Shown: positions 10,881 to 23,000 of the stretch, piece by piece
Layout of the letters: every line of letters starts with the position of its first letter
Numbering within the stretch: the first letter of the stretch is position 1
Source: Ligula intestinalis
Lineage: Eukaryota > Platyhelminthes > Cestoda > Diphyllobothriidea > Diphyllobothriidae
Assembly (NCBI GenBank): GCA_036362985.1
Contig: JAYGXS010000004.1
Location: forward strand, 22,474,186-22,538,185
Length of the DNA: 64,000 bases
Reading direction: 5' to 3'
Position numbers and translations under genes: made by a program
Notes under the pieces: model-generated
Databases searched by the model: none
What the model was told of the DNA's origin: nothing
The model's input: the letters and a program-made list of their open reading frames with translations, nothing else

Positions 10881-12339
10881 CACGTCTTAGCAAAGAACTA
10901 TTGACGGTTTCCGAATTGTTCTAAAATACTAGTTATGTGTATGCAAACTTGCTACTATTACAATTAACGATAATACTGCGCATGCAACCAACAAAAATTG
11001 CTTATTATCAATTAAAAACTAATTTGTCTGATCGCTATCTTACATACAGTGATGATGACCTACTTTTATCTGAATTATGGCCTATAAGCCAATGTTTGCG
11101 GCCGCTGCATGTAATTTTCAGCTGGTTTCTATCGATTTTTCATCTGCCGACACAGTTAGGCGAGCAGTTAACGTCGTTCTTGCAAAGGCAATGATTCGTT
11201 TATTCTGAATTGTCTCTCAAAGTATAGGTTGGACGGATCGTGTATTTGCTAAAAATTGGGTTGTCGTTATTTGAGTGTTTCAAGTGTACATTAGGATTAA
11301 CATCCATGGCCACGTTTACATAGAAGAAAATGCCTTTTGTGTGTGATTTTGTTCTAACCGAATGCCGGTCACTGTTTTACCCTTTGAATTGGCACTTCAG
11401 TTGAAAACACTTTAAAACAAAATAGATATAATATCGAAAATGAATATCATGAATGCCCGACGGTTATTTGGAATAACATCGTCCAACTGGCACTTAATCT
11501 TTCTCCGATGTCGGACTCTAAAAGAGATCGCAAAGTTAATGCAAGCTCTCTGATACAACATCTTCATTTTATATTTTATTATCTTAATGCCTTTGGATGC
11601 TTAGTGCTTCTCGCAATCCGCGTTTAATTATATTGTAATTTTCAGTTTCCTCTGATTTAAAGGATGCATTCTCGGAAAAACAGCATGCATAATTCCATAA
11701 ACTGCATCAGAAATAGGCATTTAAATTCTTTGAATCTTTTTCGTGTACTTTATGCATCGCCGGATTTATGGATGTCTTGAGACAGACTTTGTTATCGGGA
11801 ATTTCCATGTTTTTGTTCGTTCTTTTTTTGCGGACATTGCGCAAAGGCTGTTTGGCCTGTTCTATCTTGTGTCAGCTAGGACGCCCTTGGTTGTAGCACT
11901 TTGTGCCCTAATTCTTCTTCCGAGGCTTTCATTTCGCAGATGACTTAAATCACTGCAATTTACCTGCTGGAATGGATTAACACGTAATGGAGGTTGGCTT
12001 GATTATTAATTGGCAGACTGGCCCACTGGCACTGGCAGAACGACTTAATCATATAAATACCTTAACTTCCAATGTATAAATTACCTACATCTGGTATTGC
12101 TCCTGATGATGGGTTCACGCATGAATCCTTAAGGTCAGGTGAATAAATTTTTCCTGTCCCAGAGATCACGTTCGTTACTTCCCGAGATCCAGATTGTCAG
12201 TTCTACCGGCAATGCATGATCTGCATCTATCATGAACCTTCTGGTCTTGTTCACCCCTCGCCGTGTTGCTGGGCGTTTTGTGGGAACTATAGACAGTCTA
12301 CTACTCAACTTAAATGTTTTTCATAGTTATGCACGAAGG
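10881..12339. other. Probable intron DNA
   Basis: No supported exon. At 12103-12128 CTGATGA is followed by GGGTTC-ACGCAT-GAATCC and then 'ttaaggtc', a decayed hammerhead/Penelope-type relic. Several short acceptor-like sites are present without a supported frame. Confidence 0.35.
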
Positions 12340-14165
12340 GCGCGTGAACCCTCATTTTAAATTGGGTGTGGTTAAGATCTTCAACGAGAAACCTCAATTA
12401 CCGCGATGGAATGGCTTATTCTTGTACCCACCCCCTGACGTCAAGCATATGCGTCCAACTCTAGATTTACGGTTCATGTATGCTGAGTAGGTCTCCCATT
12501 GGCTAGCCGCCTTCTTTCCGAATGGAAGAATTTTAACGATGCAGTCGTGGACAAGGAAAATCTGGATGACCATTGCAGCCATGCACAGCCCAACACACAG
12601 TATCATCGGCTAAGAAAGTCGCTGTCGGGGATCATTCGATGATATCCAGCCACGCATTCACTTCTGAGTAGGCTGACATTCCTACGAAAATTTATAATTC
12701 CACGAACCGCAAACAGCTCTTAACATATTTTTTCGAACATAAGTCGATTAAGAAGTAAAATCTATAATATGCTCTAAAGAAGTTAACGGTTTGCAGAGCG
12801 CGGACGGATAGTATTCCAATTTCTAACATCGGCGAGCCTAATTGACCTCATACCCACATTGATTGTGAAATTGCTGCACATAGCAACTGGACTGTAGACC
12901 AACGTAACTTAATACTTCTATCTTTGATGATGACTTCGAGCACAAAGCCTTAAAGAAACATGAACGCTGCATTTTCTTTAAGTGATCTTAGCTTTCCCTT
13001 CACAGCTACTTGCTGAAACGAAGCTCTTCGTGGCAAAATATGCTTATGTAGCCCCACTCATATACCCCTAGTCCCAGCATTTTCTCCTGCAACAACGATG
13101 GTTATAGAGTTTTGTGGGGTGGGGAAATAGGATAGGCAGAAAACGAAATTTTTCGGAGAAAGTGTAAAGTGAAAAAATGTAGTCGAATTTGCTTCCCGCG
13201 GCCGCTAAGAGCAAGTTGTTCCGCATGTAAATTGAAGGTGTGCGCGGCGCTTAGCGCCGCGCAATATAATGATCTAACTCCAGAAAGGTAAGTTGGACCT
13301 CAGGTAACTATAAGTAGACGACCACCTACCACCATTTCAGTTTTTCGGAAAATTCAAAAAACCTGCAGTTTGATAATCGGGTTTTCCGCAATAAGTTAAA
13401 TGGTAATGCAGATTAGGAAAATCTACAGATATAAATCAATAACACTTCTGAATACAGCAAAATAAAAATTCATTTAGTATTTATTAAAGTATATTCCACT
13501 GCGTGTCCTAATTTTCCGCCCATAAAACACGATAAACACCGTTTTCGTAGGAAAAAAATGCAGGTTGTAGGTATAAATGTGTGGGGCTACATAAGCTACT
13601 GTTGCCCTCTTCGTTTCCGTCGATGAGATAAGTCCTTTGTACAGCCACCTAATGGGTGGGGGCATCTCCGTGGCATCTTCTTTATACTAAGTAGGCTTAA
13701 CTTGGAAAGTTTTAGATCAACTTATCCCGGTCGGGGATACTGTCATGTCTACGAATAAATGAGAACCACTCAATACGAGACTTTCTTCCTTGAGTTGAGC
13801 AGACAAGACTTCCAATAACACGGGCCAATGGAAACTCAATAAACAGTCGATAAGACTAAACCTTTAGTGATAATTACTGACTTAGCATTACAAGCGCAAT
13901 AATTATGTAACTGATCCGACAAGCGGGCATCCTGTGTCCAGTGATCCTATTCCTGCTGCGATTAAATAAAACAGCAACAATTTTGTCATGGGGCTGAAGA
14001 TAGATACCTCGTATTCTTGGGAGGCAGCAAAGCAAGCAGAACAAATATCAATTTTTTGACAACCAGAACCGAACGTGCGTTCCGTAATATGTTGTTCAAG
14101 AACAACAACCAATCCGTTTAGCATCTACAAAGTGCTAATTCAACCGTGTTGGCTTGATATAGGAG
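12340..14165. repeat. Segment paralogous to 50999-52140
   Basis: Several islands are colinear with 51.0-52.1 kb: 'gtaggtctcccattg', 'tgatgatgacttcgagcac' against 'tgatgatagcttcgagcac', 'aggcttaacttg.aa..tttt.gatca', 'aatactgacttagcatta' against 'aattactgacttagcatta', and 'gctcaagaacaaccacc'-like text. The spacing is roughly kept. The segment fits the larger block 1/block 2 duplication that also carries the kinase exons, though two copies of one old noncoding transposon would look similar. Confidence 0.65.
13241..13263. repeat. GC-rich perfect hairpin
   Basis: TGCGCGGCGC and GCGCCGCGCA form a perfect 10-base inverted repeat around a 3-base spacer, in otherwise AT-rich DNA. There is no T-run after it. 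Confidence 0.85.
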
Positions 14166-14524
14166 TGGGGTTTTACTAATTATCTTGCAGGAATCTGATG
14201 TGAAAGTACATATCACTGTTAACACCTTTTTTAAAACAAGCTATTGGATAATTTATTAGACCCAGACTACTTGCCACATATGCAAAAATCTCATCGTCCT
14301 AATTATTGGGATTCTGAAGACAAGATTCAAATAGTAAAACCGCTTATGCATGCTAATAAAATAGGCTGTAAGAGAGCATGTAATGATAGCCTGACACGTG
14401 CAGAATACGAGACAGTCAGTCAACTTGCCAAACTTTGAAACCTATTTAAACATTAGAATAGCTGCAAAGAAAAAGACTATACCCAAAAATACTTTAATCA
14501 AGAAGAAGACGACTCCATAGCTGT

Positions 14525-15400
14525 AAAAATACTTTATTCACCTGTCTTTTCAAAATACGTCGCCAATTCGTCATCAGAGACATAATCAGAGAACAGTAGC
14601 AGATACGGGTAGCGTATGCAGAGGAGATTGCAGTATTTATAGGATACAGTCATTACTGCAAATATACAACGACAATTAATGGTAATTGTCTTCGTGTGTG
14701 TTGAAAGTTTGTTAAACGGCATGCGGGCTCTGACCTGCTGAACTTTCGTTACGCGTGGTGAACTCAGGCTTGATGATTCGTCGGCCATCTGACCCTCCAT
14801 TGTTAGCGATGGCCTGTCCGTTCCCCATTTGGCAACTTACTTTGGTCAAATTGAGTCTCAGCACCGAATATGGATTGGGACAATTGTTGCACTTGTTTAT
14901 GGATTGAGGGCCCGTGGAGCATGACTGGAGTAAATCTCTGCGCACTCGATTGTCACCTTTTGCGAAACTTTCAACCTCAGCAAGTTTTAAGGTGCGGCCG
15001 GCACTCATCGAATGAGCCGCAACTTGATAATTGGCATAATTTCGCCGTACTGTTGCCGTTTGTTCAGCAATTCGCGTTTTGATATGTCTGCGCCTTTCTC
15101 CGACATAGTTGGTTTGCCCGCAATTGCACCGGATCCGGTAGATGACTCCAGACGTTTCTTGCCATGGCAGTGGGTTTTTCGACACGGCAAGAAGCATCTG
15201 GAGTCGTCTACAGGATCTGTTGCAGTTGCGGGAAAATTACCGTTAATTGTCGTTGTATGTTTGCAATCATAACTGTATCCTATAAATACTGCAAATTCCT
15301 ATGCATACGCTACCCGTACAAGCTACTGCTCTCCGAATTTGTCTCTGATGACGAATCTGCGATGGATATCGAAACATCGGGCGAATAAAAATATTTTCCT
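14525..15400 (-). mobile_element. Penelope-like element ends arranged head to head
   Basis: The minus-strand part (15180 down to 14525) is a GIY-YIG nuclease with a 3' tail. The plus-strand part (15170 up to 15400) repeats its two ends: the 'SGVVYRI.C.CG' start, then directly the 3' tail including 'tcctataaatactgca' and the 'SDDE' segment. The two meet at a hairpin (15130-15213) with arms of about 33 bases. Inverted, end-joined copies are a known product of Penelope-like retrotransposition. Confidence 0.78.
14712..15197 (-). pseudogene. Penelope-like GIY-YIG endonuclease domain
   Basis: This 161-codon open frame starts with 'SGVIYRIRCNCGQTNYVGE', the GIY (here VIY) and YIG (here YVG) motifs with the CxC-like pair seen in flatworm PLE nucleases. 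It continues through 'HIKTRIAEQ', 'QVAAHSMSAGRTLKLAEVE', 'DNRVRRDLLQS' and 'GPQSINKCN'. The nuclease catalytic Arg of the R-x3-RI segment is present. No reverse transcriptase is attached, and the expected His of 'RI.EH' is Gln. It is probably inactive, although the frame is intact. Confidence 0.82.
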
Positions 15401-16980
15401 AGAAATCGAGTCGTCTTCTTCTCAATTACTTCCCGGGACTCGCACGTTCGCTTGTGTTGGCAACTACTGTACTCACAAAAACTGCATAATTGGCTTACCA
15501 CTCGTATTCAAATGCTCATGTGAAACAAAAAAATGCACAAAATGCATTTTTAAATACAAATGCAAATACCCCACTCCATTTCAGTGCATTTTGTTGACGC
15601 AAACTTTTCATCAACCGAGAACCGTAGCCAAACTTCGTATGTTGCACTTATCGACCTATGCTGTCATATTTCGGTCCGTTTTAACGCTAATCTGTTAGCA
15701 TATTCATAGACTTTTATGCTTTCTCTGGTGACTGAGCAAGTGGTGTTTTGATCCAATGGCTAGCCTTTACTCACCCTTTTGCATGTAGGTTGCCAACTGA
15801 GTGGCAAGTGCTACACGATAGAGAAAACTATTATCCTTTGAAATATTCATTTTAAAATTGTCAACTTTTGTGCCTCGCAAAATCGCCTTTAGGCTGTCGA
15901 CTTTGAATTTTATAAAGTGCACACCGACATAAGGTGGTCCCTATTCTAAGACCCTTTATTTTGTGCTTTTTCTGGGTATGAGATGGGGATAGTTAAATAA
16001 TCGTTTTGCCTCCTCTGCAGTCGGCTCCGCTGCGCAAATTTTCGTTGACAATCATTTTCTTTTAATGAGACAAATGTTGCGGATGACGATGGACATGTCC
16101 AGTTGATTTTGCACAAAAATTTAAGCGAACAGGGTCTCAGTCAATCGCGAAAAATGTGAGTAATTTAAATATCTTACGTCTTTGGGTACTAAAATACACA
16201 AACTGTCATTTACGGTAGCAGCGGTTTCCTCACAGCCGACCGTCAGCAAACGAAAATTCTGAGAATCGATCTGGTTATCAAGGTTCTCTATTCTATTTAA
16301 GGCAATAACTTGTAGATTATCACTACCTGGCAGAACATCATTTTCATCAGACATAATAAATTATTGCGATTTTGGAAACGATCACTTTTATGCAGATAAT
16401 TCGCAGTGATGAAATATATTTATCTTTTTCCACGATCTCTGCAGAAAAGAGAAAACATGTCAGTTCAGAAGATTTATCTGTACCTTTGGTGTAGCAGCAT
16501 TTGTTGCCAAACTAATCTCTCGATTTCCAATATTTAGACAGCAAAAATGGGCAGAACGTTTAGGTTGTGGTTAAGGTTAAGTGTTTGATATCATTTCATA
16601 TGTTCTAATTCGTTTTAATAACTCTCAGCTCAGGATACTCAACGCAGAATTTCGTAAACATTCTTTTTTAAATTCTAACTAAAGTGCCTTAGTCTTAACG
16701 TGGACCCTATTCTCATTTTATATTATCATAACTCCATGCCTTCAAAATACGGACGTTTTTTTTAAGGGCGCTTGCGAATATGCTTAAGTTACAAAATATA
16801 TGGGAACCCAAAGCCTGTTTTTTTGATAATCTTATCGCCATTGTGCATCGCTTTCAATTTTTGTCTTATCTCATTTTCTTATTGTAAGGTGCTTGGGTAT
16901 TACGACCTACTTTAAAAAAATTAGAAAAATAATGTGAATCCGTAAATGTATAACTCAGTCAAATTGTAAGGTTTGCTGAA
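15401..16980. other. Unassigned DNA
   Basis: A minus-strand frame at 16121-16354 (77 codons, starting MSDENDVLPGSDNLQV) is open, but I recognise nothing in it and see no splice context. Otherwise nothing is visible. Confidence 0.35.
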
Positions 16981-16999
16981 GAACGAACCTACATTTTAG

Positions 17000-17030
17000 T
17001 CTTTCAGTTCTAAAGCATATCAAGCGACAG
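17000..17030 (+). CDS. Kinase copy 1, decayed P-loop exon (candidate)
   Basis: A short stretch between 'acattttag' and GTAACG lies where the 42-nt P-loop exon sits in copy 2 (53955), about 110 bases before the shared intron landmark 'tcattcttgag.ttgg.caaataaatataatggg'. The shared 'atatcaag' text fits, but the bases coding K-L-G-S of the glycine loop are missing. If used, it would leave the kinase without its first P-loop glycine. It may be defunct. Confidence 0.35.
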
Positions 17031-20000
17031 GTAACGTAAAAGATAAAACATAAGATTTAATACAAACCAGTATGATCGGAATATACTATTGTGTGTTGGG
17101 ATTAATTTAGACTGCTCAAGTTTACTCATTCTTGAGGTTGGCAAAATAAATATAATGGGAAAGTTGTGAGCAATGATCAAAGTTGGATTGCTTCAGCTAA
17201 TTATTTTTAGTCAGTAGTCGTATGAGACATCAACAGCATTTCAATGATAGACGTAAGGAAATGCTCTTCATGATCCAGTTACATAGAAGACTAATCTTTA
17301 GAATGAGTGTTTTATTTCACATGACTTCCTCTTTTATGAATTTTTTACTTCACAGATGGTGTACTTATTCATGTTTTTCAATTGAATAAGCGGCATTTGT
17401 TCCCTTCCTTATACCGTTTTTAAAGTCTAACGTGTCAATCGCACAATTGCGAAGAATCAGTAACATGAAAGTGAAACTGGTGATTTAATAACGTTTGGTT
17501 TTTGCAATGATATGAAATGAAAAGACCCTTAACCCAAATTCTTTCGAAAAATGCAAATAACTTTATTCATTATTAAATCAGGATAGAACAGAGTGTTCCC
17601 CAGTCGTGCTATTTTGAGCAAATGCCTTCGTAGCCAGAACCACAAATGTTTGGCTTTTGGCATACAAATTTTGAATGATTAATTAACCCAAGTTCATGCT
17701 TCAAGGGTCCGGCCAGCATTAGGGTTATACTGACTGATGACATCAAGTTTGACTTCAACTATTACTTCAGTTTTTATTTTTTGCCATTAAAATGTTTCAA
17801 TTGCGATGTGATGGTGTGTTAAAGCTTAATCATAGTGAACTCTATCAACAACAGAAAGGCCTTGTCCAAGTTACTGCATGCCAACCTTAGTATTTTTATT
17901 CAAAAGGATTAAAGAAAGCATTTCTTTCAAACATAACTTGCGGTGGGTTTCTCTGCGTTATCCATTCTTGATCGATCGGAGAAAAACCCACTTATTGCAA
18001 GTTGAGTGCAATCCAGCTCGCATGACATTGTACACTTGGTTTCATTTTATTTATAGAATGATTATGCAACCGTTTACCTGGCACCCGCGCCAGATGGAAA
18101 AGGACTTGCTCTCAAGGAACTGGAAATGATTGATGTAGAAGGATTAACCGGCCCTTCCATCCGGGAAATTGCCATACTTCGCGGATTAAGTCATAAAAAT
18201 ATCATCACACTACTAGATGTGCCGAAAACAAAAGCATTTTCCACACTTGTCTTCGAATACGAAGTAAGTGTTGCTGATCTTAAACATATTCCTAGGTCTG
18301 CTGGAGAAAGCAATATGTCATTCAACTGAAATATACTCAGAAGAACATCTGCCGAGCATACTTAGCTTTCGATAAATTCTCCCCGGACCATTAAATTTAT
18401 ATAGGGTTTATGTAAAACGTAACACGCTAGCAGGCTGGAGAAATGTCAACTCAGCAAATAGATCCATGAGCTAAAACACTATGGTCGATAAGTCGATGAC
18501 ATCTTCGCCATCGCTCCAGCAGAAACCGATGTGACTTTGCTTCTCAATACTGCTACTCAAGCACACCCATCCATTAAGTTTGCCTTGGAGGTGGAGACTG
18601 CAGGTTCGCTTCCTTTTTTGGATGTCCTCCTAAGTAGAAGACCTGACGGTGGCATCGGACATCGTGTTGACCCTGGCAAAGAATTTTAGAAAATTTATAA
18701 TGTCCCGCTAATCTATCCAAAAACCGTGCGTCAGCGTCTGCTAGCAGCAGCAGAAGCAACAGCGATCCGGTTGAGGAAGTTGGTTTTATGCGCACAAAAG
18801 AGCCTCCTGCAGTCTTAAGCTTGGCATGGCCAACGGTTACATAACTGCCTGTATCTTTCCGCGTTTTCTTTCTCTTCCCACCCTCCCCCCTGTCCGGATT
18901 CAACAAACGCTCTTCGCCTTGCAAGCAGCCGTGAACTATAACCACCATCCTTTCCCCTTTTCCCATGACTAATGTGCCCGCAACGATTAACATAACTGAC
19001 AGCAGGTTACTTTTTACTTCCGACCTGTATAAATGAAATGACCCGAGGAGAATTTAGCGATAGCTACGTATGCTTGCCCGATATTCTTCTGAATTTTCTG
19101 CTACGAATGTTTTCAACTTTGAAGTATATTAAGTAATTTCTTCTCAATACAAACCTTATTTAGTAACAATGTTATTTTGATTTTACCGACAAACACGGAG
19201 CACACTCACGAATGCCGTATCTGCCTACTTGGGCGTCATCAAATGGTCGTAGGTCCATTTTAGTGTCGCAGTGGAAATTGCCGCCACACTCGAGTTTCGA
19301 ACTCGCAGCCCTTTGGCCAGAGGGGAATGCTCTAACCTTTGAGCAATGGGTCCGCCGTCGGTTTGTGCACCGATCGTAAGCAGATCTGAAACAGATCGGC
19401 GTACAATAACCCATTACTATCTAGTCCCGATCACAAACCGACAACACGGCGGACCCGTGGCTCAAAGGTTAGAACGTTCGACTCTAGCTGGAGAGACGCA
19501 ATTTCGAAACTCGAGTGTGGCGGCAATTCCCGCTGCTGCACTAGAGTTGAGCTACCACCAATTGATGAGGCTGAAGTAGACAGAAAAGGCCTTTGTGAGT
19601 GCGCTCCGTGTTTGTCGGTAAAATAACATTGTCACTAAAAATTGGCGAGTAATATATAAAATTGGGGTATCAATTAGCTTGCAAAAGGAACAATCAAATC
19701 AGAATGGGTGCATCCTGACCATTTTATTTATTTTACTTTGCTTCACACAGAAAGTAGAACAACTACCATAATTTGCATTTCGTATATTTATTTTAGTTTA
19801 TTTTCTATAGTTTGTATAAAAATAAAAACCAGGAACAAAAGTATTACTTTTTACGTTCCCTATAATGCTCTGTCAGTATATCACAAAGCTTATGTACTGT
19901 GTTGGTGGTGCACACAAAATACACTCACAGAAGTCGCGTTCACTACAGGTTTCATTGTGACCTATATTTCTGAATAATGATGAAATCACATCTTTGTCTA

Positions 20001-23000
20001 GTTCGTCTGCCAAAAAAGTATATGTTGCTGAACATGGTTGATTACGTATTTTGTCGGATTCTGAACTGTTTAATATAAAGAAGGCTCAATTTTCATTTTT
20101 ATTGAACGGCACGCAATGAAAAATATTTAGGAAGCATTTTAAATAACTATTGTTTTCTTATTCCAACGCTCTATCTTTTATAAAAGGATTTGAGGACAAT
20201 TATTAACGAAGATCTCGGGATACGCACCGACAAAGTTAGAGACTATTTCAAACAGGTTTTATGCGGTTTGGAATTCTGCCATCAGAACAACATCATACAC
20301 TGTGATTTGAAACCGGAGAATATCCTCAAAAGGAATGATGGTGTTATAAAAATCGGTGGTTTTGGTAAGTTTCCCGCATTAACTTGTTTTTATATTAGGC
20401 AATTTTTCGGCCTTTTCCGCATTTAAAAGTTTCTTAGATTGCAATGCCGTCGATATTGCTTAACTAAACGTGCGCTGCACGTAAAGATTTTTAGTAGCTT
20501 TGTGTTGTGTAAATAGACATATAACTGTGGCCTAGTGGTTGTAACGGTAGCTAAGGCCCGAGATGTGACCGCCTACATTCGTCCTGTGTTAGCCCCCAAG
20601 GAAGAACACGACAAGAACAGGGCAAAAACATATGTCCTTGAGTGTAACTAATGCAACATATTAAGGGCAAAAAACGCGCGTAAACTATGTCCATCGGGCC
20701 CGTCAGATTTTGGCCTGGTGTGGCTAGTAGCATGACTGGCTGTTTATAACAGTGCTTTCATGTGTTCATGTGTGTTCATGATTTGACTAATTCCAGAAAA
20801 CTAAAAAGCTTTAGGAAAAGTTTTATAAATCCATTTCTCAGGTTCCTTTGCTTTTAAAAAAAGACTTTCCAACAACCAGTTATGGAGGCAGTATTTATAA
20901 GGAAAAACCTCACTTTCTAGGCAACTAAATAACTCCTAATGCTTATATTATTCGAACGAGGAATTTAAATCGTTAGAATCATCTGACCTGTGAAATAACC
21001 ATTGGTATGACTATATCCATACCCATCAATCGTACGTTATGTAATGCCTGTGCTTATTCCACTAACGCCGTAGCTTATGGCTGTGTATGATAACCAAATA
21101 ATTAATCAGCTAATTCAAAAACCATATTAATTTTCGCCCGGTATTAAATTACCTGATCGTTCACAAACCTTGAAGTTTTCGAACATATTTTAAATGATAG
21201 AACGGTTACATTTACCTGGTTGTTTCGCCTCCCCAAAAATTATTCCATTCTTATACTAATATTCTGCTGTGAATGACGAAACCCAGATGGTTAGTTTTAA
21301 ATTGATCTCCGCACCTGAGTGCAATTTTATTTGATTTTTTTACGAACCCCTGTGATAGCGTTGCCACTCCTAAACTGGAGCTCTTTTATTTCGCATAAAT
21401 GAGGTATTTTAAAATATGTTTTTGATGATGTCACCTCGTGGTTCCAAGTAAGTGGTTTAGTTATTTCAATTTTCGCAAGCGGAAAGTGCACTACTTATTT
21501 CGGTTTTGATCGAATAGTATGTATAACGAAACCCTAACAAATAAGAGGGCGTATAAATAGTATAACTTATCATTTACTTGCGTCCATTTTGCATTATAGG
21601 TCTTAATAAGCAAATAACTAATCAAAGTGAGAATCTTACCTCGGAGGATAATTCTCTTTGGTATGTAATCCTACAGCGTTGGGGATTTTAACATACACTT
21701 TTCATTAGTTGCAGTACAAGTTGTTAACTATAGGAATAGGCAAACCTTCAAAATAGCGTATAAACACACACATTTTGGGTTCTTAATTTTGAATTTTTAA
21801 AAATGCTTTCAGGTACAAACCGCCGGAAATACTTCTGGGTGAAACAAGATATGACGGTAAAGTCGACATCTGGAGCGCTGGGTGCATACTTTTCGAAATG
21901 ATTGCCCAAAAGCCGCTTTTCCCTGGCAACGATACAGACTCCGAAATTTGCTGCATTTTTGATCGTTTAGGTAGGCACAAATTGTTTCAAAAATTAATGC
22001 TTTGGAAACGGTACAGTCATCGAGCAAAGTTATTGCACAGCGCTTTTTGCATAGTTTTATGTAGTATGCATTACGCAGTAAAACTCTGAGTTCTGAACAG
22101 TTATCCCTTTTTAAAGGTCAATGTTATATTTACGCTCATTATACCAATCAAATATTTATATGCCGATAAAATTTATAACGTTCCATCCACAGTAAGTATT
22201 ATGCCACTTATTAATGTATCATTTGTGCTTATTATATGCTATTAAATAAAACTAAATGTCCATCAGCGGTAAAACAGACGAATTAAACGTCAGAAGAATA
22301 AAGAGTGTTCACCGGAAGAGGATTATTTGGTATCTGAGGTGTCGTGTAGTGGTCTTGTTTACCCATCTTCAGAGAACAAACACTCTGACTGACGGTTTTC
22401 GTTATATACCGGTCCTGTTTTTCGTGCATATACTCTACTAATCCCAGATAAGCCGCTGTATACATTAGATTGCATATCTGATGAAAGGTTGGAGATTGGG
22501 GGACTAAACACACATTTGAGGTTAAATACTTAGTTCGTTGGGTTGATGTGAGGCGCAAAATGGTGTTTAATAGAACTTACTTTCGTTCAGATCAGTATAC
22601 TGGGAGAAAATAGAGGTAAAATGGGTGAAATTCAGCGTTTGTTGATAACCGAAAAATTCCCTAAGCTATTAGACGCTGCGGAGAAGAACTTCGTGTTAGT
22701 GCATGTTGCACTATAAAAGAACACTCATGAAGAGCAGGACCTTCTGAATTATATATGTTCGCAAAACGGAAACATTTGTTTTGAGTCCTTGAAATTTAGG
22801 TAAGTGTTATCATGAGAAAACGCACTTTTTTTAGAAAAATAAGAGCGTAATAATTTGAAAAAATTTATTTTGTTAATTTTCAAGTGTTGTGCTGTAAAAT
22901 GGAGTAATAAACATTAAGAGTTGTTTTTTCTATAACCTATATGAAAATATGTATTTTATATTTGAAGGGTTGCAGGCAAGGAATGCGAATAAGGACTTTA

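Larger units (their letters stand above)
17000..18330 (+). repeat. Kinase-exon segment paralogous to 53950-55320
   Basis: Exon and intron sequence match copy 2 in order: 'ttcttgag.ttgg.caaataaatataatggg', 'ttcatgcttcaag.gtccggc', 'tgatgacat.aa', 'ccaaccttagta.t.tta', then the N-lobe exon. Intron similarity shows duplication of genomic DNA rather than retrocopying. Confidence 0.85.
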
